The notes under the pieces: generated by a model
Databases searched by the model: none
What the model was told of the DNA's origin: nothing
Seen by the model: the letters and a program-made list of their open reading frames with translations, nothing else
Made by a program: the position numbers and the translations under genes
Assembly: GCA_039583875.1 (NCBI GenBank)
Contig: CM077163.1
Coordinates: 231,624,646-231,688,645, forward strand
DNA from: Platanthera guangdongensis
Taxonomy: Eukaryota > Streptophyta > Magnoliopsida > Asparagales > Orchidaceae
DNA length: 64,000 bases
Reading direction: 5' to 3'
Part shown: one piece after another, positions 1-11,821 of the stretch
Layout: every line of letters begins with the position of its first letter
Numbering within the stretch: position 1 is the stretch's first letter

Positions 1-445
1 GACCTACCAGACAGCACCTTAGCCGCACGAACTGTCTGCTTATTGACTGCTGAGGAAGATAAATCTGTCCGCACTTCTTGGTCGCCTGAACGTGAGATCG
101 CCTGACCGCAGAAGTCCGTCGCTAACAAATTAAACTAGAACTGAATTGTTGTTCAATCCGCCAAAGACGAACTGAAAAAACCAAGCTTGTTAAACTGCCA
201 AGGAAGATCGCCTAATCGCCTAACCGCCTAACCACAACTTGCGGTTAACCGCCGCCGACTGCTACCAGCTATCCACACTGTCTCCTCAGACCTGTCTATC
301 AGAGTCAAGTGCTAGCTGCACAATCTGGAAAGCACAACAATAAATGATTACCACTCCTTGTCGCGCGGATACAAAATCTTTAACTTCAGAGTTTAACCCG
401 AGCTTCAGTTCTTATATTTCCAATTAGCTATGACGAGGCTAGCAC
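1..445 (-). repeat. LTR-A fragment, first copy (truncated by window edge)
   Basis: This segment matches 2375-2818 closely, with scattered substitutions, and belongs to the LTR family called LTR-A here (full copies at 13532-14745 and 42066-43514). The family is rich in short tcc-gc-gg motifs and has its TATA box on the minus strand at this locus. It ends in GCTAGCAC at 438-445, the same 8 bases that precede the hAT element in the second copy. Confidence 0.75.
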
Positions 446-1393
446 CCAGGGGAGGATCCAGGATTCAAAGTAAGGGGGGCCCAAAAATATTGTAAATATA
501 AGTATAATAAGCAAAAAAATTTCTAATTTGAAATTTTAGCATTAACAATAATAGAAAAATTACAATATTAATTTTATCTAATTTTAGTTGTGCATGCCGT
601 TTTTTCAACTCATAGAATTCATCAATGAGCACATCTTTCTCGATCTTCTCTATTATTTTTCGTTCTATGTAGAGAGTCATACAATTTGCCAGAAATTCAT
701 CCTCCATTTTTTGCGCAGTCTTGTTTTAATAAACTTCATAGCAGAAAATGACTGTTCTGTAGTCGCTGTTGAGACCGAAAGTGTCAAAATAAGCCGAATT
801 AGCTTGTCAACAAGATAATAGGTAATTGATTTTTTCGTTTCGGCCAATTTCTCACAAAGTTTAGAAATTGTTGACAAGTTCTTTAAATCGGAATGAGAAA
901 GAACGTTTAACTGATAATGGTGCAGCTGAGGAGAACTTACAGTGAAATTTATGGAAGAAAAAAAAGAAAACTCAAAGGTAAAGTCTGATTCAGAATTTCT
1001 CCAACCCAGCACAACCGGCGTAGCCCAAATCTCGCGATAGCTGGCTGGATTCACGCCAAATAGCACAATACGGTTTTGATTACGCCGAAGGAGGCCGCCA
1101 AATCGCCAATCGAGTGAAGAGCTATTTCTAAGAGGCTCTCAGCCAGGCCTAGCAGAAAGGGGAGAGGGAGACAACTCAGACGAGAGAAGCGAGAGAGACG
1201 ATCTCTTTCAGTATAGGAGAGAGAAATTGGATCTGAAAATAAGTTCACAGAAATTATTAACTGTATATACATATATATATTTATATTATATGCATAACTT
1301 ATATTTTAGAATTTATAAATTTCATCACTTATATTATATAAGTAACTTATATTTTATAATTAATAAAAACTAAAACTACATAAACTTCAAAAT
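446..1393 (-). mobile_element. hAT transposon remnant, copy 1, 3' end truncated
   Basis: It begins right after GCTAGCAC with the terminal motif CCAGGGGAGGATCCAG, typical of a plant hAT family, and encodes a C-terminal hAT transposase piece on the minus strand. It is collinear with 2819-3780 but lacks the last bases; the match stops at about 1393, where LTR-C sequence begins. The left end and coding content are direct observation. The truncation is inferred by comparison with copy 2. Confidence 0.75.
677..1066 (-). pseudogene. hAT transposase C-terminal fragment (dimerisation domain)
   Basis: The 129-residue frame carries the hAT dimerisation signature: VDKLIRLILTLSVSTATTEQ followed by SFSAMKFIKTRLR. 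This domain lets hAT transposases dimerise. The next stretch (ANCMTLYIERKIIEKIEKD) continues in another frame at 465-707, so there is a frameshift near 690. The BED zinc finger and the catalytic RNase H-like region are missing, so no active transposase can be made. A reading as a host hAT-derived gene is unlikely given the damage and the second copy at 2872-3441. Confidence 0.8.
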
Positions 1394-1674
1394 TGTCCGC
1401 CGCGTGCAAAGTACTCTCTCACCCCATAATTGTAATGAGAGGTGGTCTGGCACCCTTGACTTCACCAACTAGCAGTAACCACCCGAGAATAGTGGATTTT
1501 GACTGGCACAGATCCGGTCACGTGCTTTTTTACCCAGTTGAGTGATTCTTCCACGTTAAAACTGCTTGTGTACAATCAACATATTCATTTTGTTGTGTGC
1601 GCGCTCGACCGTCCCGAGAGTTAAGACGGTCAAAGAATTCTGACCCGACCGGGACGTCGAGTTGATCCACAACA
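1394..1674 (+). repeat. LTR-C fragment (3' end of a copia-type LTR)
   Basis: It is homologous to 33780-34061. Shared blocks include ataattgtaatgagagg, cagatccggtcacgtg, ttccacgt, and the terminal block accgggacgtcgagtt followed by tccacaaca. It ends in CA at 1674. No primer-binding site follows, so it is a 3' LTR or solo-LTR remnant. The 5' part is missing. Confidence 0.65.
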
Positions 1675-2083
1675 GTAAGTATAGATATTATAGATAGATT
1701 ATAAAATAATAATAATAATATTATAATAATATTAATAATAATAAACATATTGAGGTTCGTTTCTACTTCGGTTCAGATTGAGTCAAAAAATCTTAAAACC
1801 ACTTAAGAATTGTAAGTTGCAGTTCTGATTCCGTTTCCGGTTCGGATAATAAAATGCAATAATCACACTCAGACCAATGATATTCACGGTTCCAAAATTC
1901 AAACCAAAACCCGAATTATTTGCAAATGGTTTGGTCCGGCTCTTTGCGGTTTCGGTTCGGTTCCGATTTGATTTACGGTTTTCGGTTTTAAGTGACAGCT
2001 CTAGGTACTGGTCACAAATGCATGAGTTAAATCGTCATTTGTTACGGATCACCTAACAAACATCGTCAGTTTGAACCCTAAAA
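1675..2083. other. AT-rich spacer with ATT/AAT microsatellite
   Basis: A short (AAT)n/(ATT)n tract lies at about 1700-1745. From 1750 on, the ggttcggtt-type composition and a terminal gtgacagctctagg resemble the end of a small plant hAT-like MITE. I could not find its other end. No gene is visible. Confidence 0.4.
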
Positions 2084-2818
2084 TGTAAAATTTTGTGAAC
2101 CCGAGAAAGGTCGCAGGAACACTCAACCAATCAATTCAAATAAACTAAAAGAAGTAGAAAAACAAGTGCTAAAAATTGCAACAACCACCATCTCATTTAT
2201 AAAACGAGGTATACATTGCGAGATATGATTTCGCAATGCACCCGATTGAAACAACAAAATACAGACAAGAATAAACTGCTGGACTGAACCCATTAACCGC
2301 CAAAACCGCCTATCCGCCAAGGCTATCCGCCGAGACCGCCAAGTCGCTGCACATCTCAAGCTGCCAAACCGTCGACCTGCCAGACAGCACCTTAGTCGTA
2401 CGAAATGTCTGCTTATTGACTGCTGAGGAAGATAAATCTGTCCGCACTTCTTGGTCGCCTGAACGTGAGATCGCCTGACCGCAGAAGTCCGTCGCGAACA
2501 AATTAAACTAGAACTGAATTGTTGTTCAATCCGCCAAAGACGAAATGAAAATACCAAGCTTGTTAAACTGCCAAGGAAGATCGCCTAATCCCCTAACCGC
2601 CTAACCACAACTTGCGGTTAACCGCCGCCGACTGCTACCGGCTATCCACACTGTCTCCTCAGACCTGTCTATCAGAGTCAAGTGCTAGCTGCACAATCTG
2701 GAAAGCACAACAGTAAATGATTACCACTCCTTGTCGCGCGGATACAAAATCTTTAACTTCAGAGTTTATCCCGAGCTTCGGTTCTTATATTTCCAATTAG
2801 CTATGACGAGGCTAGCAC

Positions 2819-3806
2819 CCAGGGGCGGATTCAGAATTCAAAGTAAGGGGGGGCCCAAAAATATTGTAAATCTAAGTATAATAAGCAAAAAATTCTCTAA
2901 TTTGAAATTTTAGCATTAACAATAATAGAAAAATTACAATATTAATGTTATCTAATTTTGGTTGTGCACGCCATTTTTTCAACTCATAGAATTCATCAAT
3001 GAGCATATCTTTCTCGATCTTCTCTATTATTTTTCGTTCTATGTAGAGAGTCATACAATTTGCCAGAAATTCATACTCCATTTTGTTGCGCACCCTTGTT
3101 TTAATAAACTTCATAACAGAAAATGACCGTTCTGTAGTCGCTGTTGAGACCGGAAGTGTCAAAATAAGCCGAATTAGTTTGTCAACAAGATAATAGGTAA
3201 TTGATTTTTTCGTTTCGACCAATTTCTCACAAATTTAAGAAATTGTTGACAAGTTCTTTAAATCGAAATGAGAAAGAACGTTTAACTGATAATGGTGCAG
3301 CTGAGGAGAACTTACAGTGAAATTTATGGAAGTAAAAAAAGAAAACCCAAAGGTAAAGTCTGATTCAGAATTTCTCCAACCCAGCACAACCGGCGTAGCC
3401 CAAATCTCGCGATAGCTGGCTGGATTCACGCCAAATAGCACAATACGGCTTTGATTCCGCCGAAGGAGGCTGCCAAATCGCCAATCGAGTGAAGAGCTAT
3501 TTCTAAGAGGCTCTCAGCCAGGCCTAGCGGAAAGGGGAGAGGGAAACGACTCAGACGAGAGAAGCGAGAGAGACGATCTCTTTCAGTATAGGAGAGAGAA
3601 ATTGGATCTGAAAATAAGTTCACATGAATTATTAACTGTATATACATATATATATATATATATATATTTATATTATATGCATAACTTATATTTTAGAATT
3701 TATAAATTTCATCACTTATATTATATAAGTAACTTGTATTTTATAATTAATAAAAACTAAAACTACACAAACTTCAAAATTATTTGGGGGGTGGGGGGGC
3801 GCCACT
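2819..3806 (-). mobile_element. hAT transposon, copy 2, with 8-bp target duplication
   Basis: It is flanked by GCTAGCAC (2811-2818) and GTTAGCAC (3807-3814), an 8-bp TSD with one mismatch, the length made by hAT transposases. The imperfect terminal inverted repeat is ccAGGGGCGG at the left and AGTGGCGCC read from the right. It holds a truncated transposase on the minus strand and a (TA)n tract at about 3640-3668. It is about 990 bp, so non-autonomous. Confidence 0.85.
2872..3441 (-). pseudogene. hAT transposase C-terminal fragment, copy 2
   Basis: Residues VDKLIRLILTLPVSTATTER, then SFSVMKFIKTRVRNKMEYEF and LANCMTLYIERKI, are the hAT dimerisation domain (frame 2872-3222). An upstream piece lies in another frame (3235-3441, ending NLSTIS), so a frameshift separates them near 3230. 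The N-terminal zinc finger and catalytic core are absent. The dimerisation block is longer and cleaner here than in copy 1. Confidence 0.8.
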
Positions 3807-4165
3807 GTTAGCACCTCTATTTATAGTCGGGTAGGCGGATACCGTCACCACCCAGGGGGATAGGATAATCGTCGGTGATGTGTCGGCTAACAACACCAGT
3901 CCGCCCACATGCAGACTGTCACACCAGACCGCGCAGTTAAGTACCAAACTGCTTATGCAGTTAGAATCATCAATCCACGTGGACTTGAGTATATAACCAA
4001 ACAGTCACGCGACCGAAACCTTAACCACGCCTAAGAGCCGATTTGCCGGTCTCCGCGGTCTCCCATACCAGACCGTGCAGTCCGCGGTTAGCTAAGGCTA
4101 ACTGTGCAGTTTTGTGGCTAACCACATAAGACCTCGATCCTATACTTCAACCAATCATGCTTGAA

Positions 4166-4984
4166 TAGTCACTCCCAGTCTCTCTTGTGGAATGCATCCA
4201 CGGTGTGAAGGGAGACATCAAGTTACATGGAGAAGAAATAGACACATCAGACCACTAGCGCACATGCTAGCACAAGCCGCAGGTACATGAAGAAGAAATA
4301 GAACTGAAGCACACATCAGACCACTAGTCTTGGACCCTTGCTCCTTTTATAGTCACAGGAGAAGCTTCTAATAAAGAAGAAAATGAATAGCCAGAAGGGG
4401 GGCCGGCCACATGCTTTAATTGGAGAAATTAATGGGGTGGAAGTGGAGGAGATGAAAGAGGAGAGAGGCAGACCACATGAAATGAAATTAAAATAAATGG
4501 AGGGGGGGATGAAGGGTGGCCGAGCACATAAAATGAACGAGGAGAAATAAAGAGAGGAAGAAGAAGGGGTGACAGGCCACATGATTAGGTGAATAGGGGT
4601 GGGGCCGGTCATGCATTAAAAAAAATAGAAATAAAAAGGGGAAGTTGAAGGCCGGCCGGGCACGTAAGTGAAGTGGCTACATGAAATAAAATATTTAAAA
4701 TAATAAATGATGGGGCCGACCACATGATGAGGTGACTACATGAAATATTTGATAATATATGTGATAATTTCATGCAAGTGAGGGAGCATGAGAAAAGTGG
4801 TGGAATGGCCATGCATGCACAATATTTTCATGTACGAAAGTTGACAACGGACTTTTGCGTCGAGATTTGCCGAAATTTTCCCAGGTCTGTCATAAAATAA
4901 AAATAAAATAACATTAGTGTAAATTATATAAAAATAACTATATTTAAGTCATCATCTTCAATGGTCTTGTCGGCCGCGATTTGT
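4166..4984. other. Unassigned intergenic sequence
   Basis: Purine-rich sequence with many repeats of the type gaccacatga/ggccacatga and gaagaagaaata. This looks like decayed repetitive DNA. No coding region or clear element end was recognised. Confidence 0.4.
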
Positions 4985-5851
4985 GCTTCAACCCGGTGAA
5001 CGAGGCCGACGTAGTTGGGGACTGTTTGCCTCATCAGGGAAGAGTAGATTCCACTCGGGCGGAGTCCCTCGAGGAAGACGCCGCGAAGAAGCACCGGGTC
5101 GACCTCTGGGATCTGCCTCGCCTCGGAGGTGAAGCGACAAAAGAAATCTTTGAGTGACTCTCCTTCGTTCTGGCGGATGCCAGGGAGGTGTAAGGGATCT
5201 CTGACGATCCGTCAGTTGGCTATGAACTGGTCGATGAAGAGACGGGTGAGCTCTCCAAAGTTGTCGATTGCCCCCTCCCGCAGGGAGTGGAACTATGTGC
5301 ATGTATGCCCCTTTAGAGTCATGGGGAACACTTGACATATCAGTTGATCGGGCGCATTGACGAGACGCATGATTGTCTCAAAGTGATTTATGTGCTCCAT
5401 GGGGTGCTATACCCCATCAAAGACCTCGAAGTGTGGTTGCTTGAATCTATGTGGTACAGGGTGCGCCATTACTTGAGGGGCGAGCGGGGACCCATTATGG
5501 AAGGGGCGCCACACGTTCACGGGCGGCGCCGCTCCTGGGCATAGCCTTCCTCAATCGTGTCCCAAACCTCTTGGCGGGTGAGTCTATGGTCGCCTCGCTG
5601 GGCGTCCACTTCCATTAGCCGAGGGTCAGGCTGAGCGTCGTCCTGGTGCTCCGTCCTTCAGGCGGTGTGCATCGAGCTTGCTTCGTCGGAGAATTCCTTG
5701 GTGCGGGATCCTCTGGGTGAGCTGCGCCTTGACAAGGGACATGTTCTGGCGCTTCCATCGGTCGTGCCTTGCACGCGTTGTCTGGGCGGGGAGGGTTGGA
5801 GACTGTCATCCTCTGTAAGATGGTGAGCATTTCAGTTTGGCGCTCCTCCAT
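4985..5851 (-). pseudogene. Ty3-gypsy gag remnant
   Basis: Read on the minus strand, 5851-5615 gives a gag N-terminal-like start (MEERQTEMLTILQRMTVS). Further on, 5340-4985 encodes the core of the retrotransposon gag domain: LPGIRQNEGESLKDFFCRF, then TSEARQIPEVDPVLLRGVF and LEGLRPSGI. Several stops and frame changes interrupt it. Gag builds the cytoplasmic virus-like particle of LTR retrotransposons. No protease or pol follows towards 4900, so the element is truncated. Confidence 0.75.
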
Positions 5852-7239
5852 CAGTCAGACACGCTTTTCTACTGCATTGGCAGGGACGACAACGACGGTT
5901 GTTCCGTTTAGCAGTGGAGCATTGCCCGCGAGTGAGACGGTCGCGGCCGTTTTGGGGCGCTCTTTTGGGGTCGTGTCGTTTGTAGTGCGCGCGCTCCTTA
6001 TCATTGATGTTGGTCAGGGAATGCTAAGAGTTGTCAGAGCTTCTGGGAACACCTCCACACAGACAGCGGCAAACTGTTGCATGTCTCCCGGTCTTTCCCT
6101 GGTCCAGATAAATCGGATCGTCTTAGCTCGGAATCAAACCAGGCATGCAATCAGTCAAAATGAACCACAAAAGATGACAAAAGACATTTTTTATGTAGAA
6201 AGCCCGAAATGGGTGAAAAACCACGTTGCTGGAACTGTGTCGACCCAAAATTCACTAGCTTCTTTGAGTTTTACATAATTTGATTTGATCTAGAAGGGCG
6301 ACAGACCGCTACTCCGTTACAAGTGCAATTAATGAGGAAAAACAGCCAAGTCCTTGGAGCATCGATGAAAGCGCTCCAGCCTTGGAACGTTGCAGAGCTC
6401 GCAAAACCTGGGTGGGAGCGTTCTGGCTGGAAAATTCTCCAAGTCCGGGAGCGCTCTCGCGGAGGCGGTTGACGTGAGTTGAAGCGTGTTGGAACCTTAG
6501 CGCAAGGAGAAGAGTGGAGTGAACTTCTGAGCGGAGCATCGACCGTCCACGATCTCGTCGAAAACCTCAGAGATCTTTCTTGCCTCTGGAGTTGCTTGTC
6601 TTCAAATGAAGGTCTGAGAATCTATTTATTGTTTTATGGAGGGTCACGGTGGTAATTGCGCCGTGCAGTGATTTGTGCTAGTGAATGATGTCGCTCCATT
6701 TCGGTCACCTGGATCACCATTTTTGCAGAAACGACGGGAGTGCCCCCGGGCAGTTTAGGCGGCCAAGGCAAGGTTGCAAGAGGCGGCGGCGTCAACGACC
6801 GACGGAGGAGGAGGCGGCCGGAGACGGCAGGGGTCGCTGGCACGCGGGTCCGCCACACGTGTGCCGCTTGACCGATGAAAATAAGTCCCCCCCCCCCCCC
6901 CCCCCCGCACGAAGCCTTAGTCTCATTTGCACAACATACTTCTTGAATGCTAGAAAGAGTGGGTTTAACAATGAAAGAAATGCATGCAAAAGGGCAACAT
7001 GATGCTCAGAATTACATATTGATGCTAGCATATAAACCCTAATTCAATTGCTACCTCTTACATTTAAATTCTGTGAAGATTTGGGAATTGCCCGCATAAG
7101 GGCAGCAGCATGAGTTGTGGAAGCACCCTTAACTAAATTGAGTTGATTTCGAGTAATCTCTAGTCTAACTCCTATCCATTTTTATTCGACGAGATCGGAC
7201 TGCAATGAGTGGCATTGGACGGAGATGCACTTCGGGAGC
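5852..7239. other. Probable gypsy leader/LTR sequence and a partial MITE; 20-base C run
   Basis: 5852-6865 lies upstream of the gag remnant on its strand and probably holds leader or LTR sequence; I found no LTR ends. 6866-6916 matches one terminus of the MITE at 41490-41646 (cgcttgaccgatgaaaataa, then gtcccc) but with a pure C run at 6887-6906 and no partner end. 6917-7239 is the downstream flank of the amine oxidase gene; nothing else was recognised. Confidence 0.4.
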
Positions 7240-7450
7240 TCATACCGTCGCAGATGTGTCACATACATGGAGATCGTTTTCGAAGTATGGCGCGGCGCCC
7301 AGGATGGGATTTTTCTCGAAGAAATTAACTGGTTTTAGATCAAAGCTGGATTCTACTGAGGGCATTATGGGATAATCCTCTTGACAAGGGATATGATGAA
7401 ACCCTAACGTGTACCAAGCCACTATATCCTTGTTCTCAATTGGTCGGTTC
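7240..7450 (-). CDS. Copper amine oxidase, exon 5 (C-terminus)
   Basis: This is the last exon of a plant copper-containing primary amine oxidase, which oxidises amines such as putrescine to aldehydes with release of ammonia and hydrogen peroxide, usually in the apoplast or peroxisome. After an acceptor (gtttcag) at 7451 it reads [19 protein letters not shown], then [11 protein letters not shown] and [10 protein letters not shown], ending at the TGA at 7240-7242. The His in [11 protein letters not shown] is the third copper ligand of the family. The first base completes the Arg codon begun in exon 4. The exon is fully open. Confidence 0.93.
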
Positions 7451-7523
7451 CTGAAACAAGACAACTAAAAAGGCTCATGATGCATTTGGGATTGGAAAGA
7501 AACAAGCTGTGGAGGAATTTTAC

Positions 7524-7621
7524 CTATCCGACCATACTGCAAGTGTATCGTCTCCTCGACTTTGATAAGCAAAAAGGCCGCCAGCCCATTCCTCGTGACG
7601 GCTGTATGGTGTTACCCAGAT
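7524..7621 (-). CDS. Copper amine oxidase, exon 4
   Basis: This 98-bp exon is too short to stand out as an ORF. It is bounded by an acceptor (ttttgtag) at 7622 and a GT donor at 7523-7522, and encodes IWVTPYSRHEEWAGGL, then FAYQSRGDDTLAVWSDR, a highly conserved block of plant amine oxidases (typical: WAGGLYxxQSRGDDTLAVW). Phase 0 entry and a 2-base exit fit exons 3 and 5 exactly. Intron 4 is only 73 bp (7451-7523). Confidence 0.92.
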
Positions 7622-8733
7622 CTACAAAAGATGATTGCCAATGAGTGTTTATGCTGCATCATTGGATCAAAAGATAAATAAAATTACCAGCGCTGTGATT
7701 TCTAACTTGTTAGTGTTGAGAATACGGCATGAACATAATTGAAAATTGTGTCGTCTTGCGCTCTTAATACAGATCTTAAGCTCTTCACCTACTGTCAGTT
7801 GATTTTAAGGCTTCATTTGGTTCGGCGGTGGCGGATCGATCCGGCGGGTGGAAACAGAGTGTTCGAATCGGAGGGGGAGGTGGCTTCTCCAAACGGAGCT
7901 TTTTGAGGCGTTTCTCAAGGTGGGGGGGGGGGGGGTGGAAACGGAGCAAACACCGCCGGAGGTTCATTTGTTTACCCGCCTTCCAGCGGCGTTTGCCCCA
8001 AACGGAATGGCAAAACGCCGAACCAAATAGAACTTAAGTTGTATGGATAGGTTCTCACATGACAGCAGAGCAGAATAGGCCCAATTACATGTTAGAGGTC
8101 TCACTCTTAAGGTATGGGGGAGTGTTGAGAACATATTTCCGTATAAAAACACTCATGTAGCCTTGTGAACTTAATATAGATCTTGAGTTTCCACCTAGTT
8201 GGTTTTAGCATTTGGTGAATGAGAAGTTGAATGAGTGTGGGAAGCAATCTTCCATGCAGAAAACGAGAAATAAAACTTGAATAAATCCTCCATGAAAAGC
8301 TGAAAACCATGTCATATCTTCATTAAAGTTCCTACGAGAATGAGAATTGAGTGATATAACGAACAAAAAAAGAAAACAAAGAAGACACAAATTTGTGTGG
8401 TTTACCCCAAGATGAGCTACGTTCATGAGCAACAACAATCCGTTTTCACTAAATTAAGAACGGAGGCGCTTACAAAAAGTGGGTGGATTTCAAAATAATC
8501 TAAATCACTTGGTATATTTACAAAATACCCTTGATAAATACCTCACGGGCAACAGATCAATGTCAACCCTTGACAAAGAGTTAGAATTTGAGGCATATAA
8601 TTAACAAAAGTAATCTAGTCTAAGAAATTTAATTTTATATGAAATTAAACTCAATACTGTGACATGGCTTCAGATTTGTATTTATAGATGCCGATGATAA
8701 CATTAAAAAATTGCCTAGAAAATAAACATTTAC
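7622..8733 (-). other. Copper amine oxidase intron 3
   Basis: A 1.1-kb intron with GT donor at 8733-8732 and AG acceptor at 7623-7622. It holds a Tourist-like MITE (7809-8034) and otherwise AT-rich sequence without recognised content. Confidence 0.85.
7809..8034. mobile_element. Tourist-like MITE in intron 3
   Basis: The ends read ATTTGGTTCGGCG at the left and the inverse CGCCGAACCAAAT at the right, a perfect 13-bp inverted repeat a few bases inside the element. They are flanked by TAA (7806-7808 and 8035-8037), the 3-bp target duplication of PIF/Harbinger elements. About 226 bp, no coding capacity. Confidence 0.75.
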
Positions 8734-9183
8734 CTGATTATTCGTGAAACCGCTTCTCAACTGCGGAGGATCTGTAGGATCGAGCAAGCTCGCAGCATTC
8801 GCGGAGGGAACAATCTTGTATCCGCTAGGATTTCCGACTTTGGATAATCTCGCGGGATTCACCACATGAAATTCTGATGGATCATAGAGGTTGAGCTTAA
8901 TCTGCGCATCTTTTTCGGTCTTGGCCACGTCTCTGTTGAGCTTGATGAAGCTCCTTCTCGGCGATTCTCCTGGAGAAGACTCCTGCTTCGTCATGTGAAC
9001 CTTAACAAAGGAGTTGTTCGGTCCGTCGATGTCCATGTCTAGGTAAAATGTGATGAAGTGATCGTGTGTTACTCCTATGAGGTTTTGTGCAAGAAGAGTT
9101 CCATGGAGGTTTTCATCCTTGCCGACTTGGCTCATGTTATTGTAAGTAGTTCCTTTCACCATTAGAATGCCGCTGAGGCTTAC
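8734..9183 (-). CDS. Copper amine oxidase, exon 3 (copper-ligand His-X-His)
   Basis: A 450-bp exon in phase 0. The acceptor is aaagcacag before VSLSGILMVKGTTYNNMSQV; the donor is CAG|GTAAATG after FTNNQ. GVTHDHFITFYLDMDIDGPN contains the His-X-His pair that, with the exon 5 His, binds the active-site copper. Further on, SFVKVHM, DVAKTEKDAQIKLNLYDPSE and VNPARLSKVGNPSGYKIVPS match family landmarks. The frame is intact. An in-frame ATG upstream at 9201 lies in intron sequence and is not the start. Confidence 0.94.
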
Positions 9184-9545
9184 CTGTGCTTTTTGTTGCA
9201 TCTGTTAGTTTAATGGAAAATTTGACGGGGAAGAATATGTGTGATTCCCCAATAAAGAAGTAGTTTCTAACCATCAATAACATAATTTTTTTATGCTGAA
9301 ACCTTATTTTTATAAGAATCGAATAGCTTTTCTTTCCCGTCATTGAATCATAGTCAACATATCATGCAGGAACTGTTTTATTTTTGGTAAACATTTCATG
9401 TTGCATGTAAAAATATGCAAGATAAACCTGATTGAATAGATGAAGGTAATATCTTTCTTTTTTCTTATGTTCTGTTTATCTTATTGGAAAATGAGGCAAA
9501 TCTTGCAAAACCACCAAAACTTGTGAAAACAACCAAGGGTGAAGT

Positions 9546-10004
9546 AGAAAAAAGAAATTTTATTTCTTATTTTTAAACTTTTACATCTTGCCTCTATATA
9601 TACACATACAAGGATAACTACAACACCGTACTAGCGTAGGGGTGGATCCAGAAGGGGGGTCTGAGGGACACTGCCCCCTCCCCCATTATTTTTCAAAATA
9701 ATTAGTGTATTCGGATTCCTCTCGTCGAGACAATAAATTTTGACTATTTATACGTCTAAAACGGTGACTAGATGAGGGAGAAACAACTCAAACAAGATGA
9801 AAACGTTAAAAAAAAAATTAAAGGAAGATGTTTGACCCCTCATGTTTAAATTTTTTAAACCCAGTGACACATTCAAAAAAAAATTTGTGCACCCTCATTA
9901 TAAATTTTTTGGATCTGCCATTGTACTAGCAGTTTGAGACTAAATACAAAAGGAGGTCTGCTATCAACAAACCAATTTGTGTTATTTGCACACAAAATAC
10001 TAAT
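9546..10004 (-). repeat. LTR-B, 3' copy of a copia element, with a hAT MITE inside
   Basis: It matches 14999-15191, including tagaaaaaa, cttttacatcttgcctctat, ctaaatacaaaaggagg and gttatttg. On the minus strand the LTR starts TATTAGTATTTTG directly after a polypurine tract CCTTGAGGGGGAG (10017-10005), so this is the 3' LTR. It is expanded by the 287-bp insertion at 9636-9922. I could not define matching TSDs for the whole element. Confidence 0.75.
9636..9922. mobile_element. hAT-type MITE, exact 8-bp TSD
   Basis: It is flanked by identical GTACTAGC (9628-9635 and 9923-9930). The left terminus gtaggggtggatccag and the inverse of the right terminus (aatggcagatcca) are imperfect inverted repeats close to the termini of the larger hATs at 446 and 2819, so this may be an internally deleted relative. 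No coding sequence. Confidence 0.88.
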
Positions 10005-11821
10005 ACTCCCCCTCAAGGTGTCGAAATATATCCACTAAGCCCATCTTGCCACTCAATCTACAAAAGTCTAGCGATTCAAGTACTTTGGTTACACAATCAA
10101 CCACTTGCTCTCTTGTAGCAACATGTCACAGCTTTAGTGTTCCACCATTCAACTTTTCTTTGATAAAGAATTTGTCGATCCCTATCATGCTTGGTTCTAT
10201 CATGTTAGACAAGATTATTTGCAATGCTAATAGCCGACATGCTAGCACACCACAGTGTCATCTGCCCTCCTTGATCTATCTTGAGTTCAACTAGTAAAGC
10301 TTTCCGCCCTAACATTTCCCCCACGCTTAAGACCATGGCCATATATTCTGTCTCGACTGTATATCTCGCAACTACAGTCTACTTCTTGCTTTTCCAAGAG
10401 ACAAGGTTGCGTCCTACAAATATGCAATATCCTGATATTTACCTTCTATCATCTGCACAACTAGCTCAGTCAGAGTCATAAATAGGCCTCGATGTTTAGA
10501 TGTTCATTCTTATGGAAGATCAGTCCCTTCCCGGGTGCGCTCTTCAGGTATCGAAGAATCTGTTATACAATCAAAGTGGCCCTCCCCAGGATCATGCATG
10601 TAACGAGCTACCACTCTTTCGGCGAAAGATATGTCAGGACGGGTGTGACCTAGATAAATTAACTGGCCTACTAGCCTCTAGTACCTTTATCTATCAATTG
10701 TCTCTCTCGCCTACGCACCGAGCTTGGCCTTCTGATCAATAGGAGAGACGGCAGGTCTGCAACATATCATACCTATCTCTTTAAGTAGGTTCAACACATA
10801 TTTTCGTTATGAGAGGGCAATTCTTCGTCCGCCGCAAACTACCTCAATCCCAAGGAAATATCAAAGCTGACTCATGTCCTTCACCTCAAATTCCTTGTCC
10901 AATCTTCTCTTAAGCTGAGCAATTACATTCTCATCATCTCTTGTGATGATCATATCATCCCCATATACATCAAGTACTGTAATGTGAGCTTCATGCCTCC
11001 TAAAGAACAGGGTATGATTAGCATTGGTCTGTTGATATCATATGGTTGTCATGGCTCTCCTGAGCATGTCAAACCAAGCTCGAGGAGATTGCTTCAGCTC
11101 ATACAACGACTTCTTGAGTCTACACACCTTCCCTGTCATTTGTTGTGTGTAAAATTCTGACGGTACTTTCATGTACAACTCTTCCAACAAATCCTCATGA
11201 AGAAAGACATTTTTTACATCAAGCTGGTGTAGTTTCCATCCCACATTTGCCTCCAAGGATATCAGTGTCCGAACCATGCTCATTTTGCAACGGGTGCAAA
11301 GGTCTCATCGTAGTTGATGTCATAACTCCGACTGTACCCCTTTGCTACCAGTCGGGACTTGTAGCATTTGATCTGTTCCTCAGGGTTTTGTTTCACGGTG
11401 AAAACTCACTTGCAACCAACTGCTCCTTTTCCCGGTGGTAGCGACACAAGATCCAGGTTTTGTTCTTCTCTAATGCTTCAAGTTCTTCTAACATTGCAGT
11501 TTTCCATTGCGGATCCTCCTTAGCCACCTACCAACACTTAGGAATACAGATTATGTCCAAAGTTGTAATAAATTCTCCTTGTACATGTGATATATGAGAA
11601 TAGGAAACAAACTTAGCAATATCATGAGGAAAGTCATATCAACCAAGTGAGAATCCCGCATTCTCACAGGTACTCCTCCTTACCGGTATGGGAGTAGTAG
11701 TAATAGGATGATGAATTATATCACCAGTGAGTTCAGATGTTGAGGTGGATTGAACAAATATTGAGGTTGATGGAATCGGTGTCGCAGGAGACGGAGTAGG
11801 CAATGACAAGGGACTCAGCAC

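Larger units (their letters stand above)
2084..4165 (-). repeat. LTR-A, second copy, interrupted by a hAT element
   Basis: The left end TGTAAAATTTTGTGAA matches the termini at 13532 and 43514 (reverse complement). Before the hAT the sequence matches 13532-14180. After it, ctctatttatag (TATA box on the minus strand) and the gcggac-rich tract continue to about 4165, where the end is blurred. A solo LTR or the remains of a copia element are both possible. No TSD could be assigned. Confidence 0.65.

Noticed and set aside
9184..9201. ATG at 9201 as a start codon of the amine oxidase fragment
   Set aside because: The family alignment and the splice acceptor place the exon start at 9183; the extra six codons are intron sequence.
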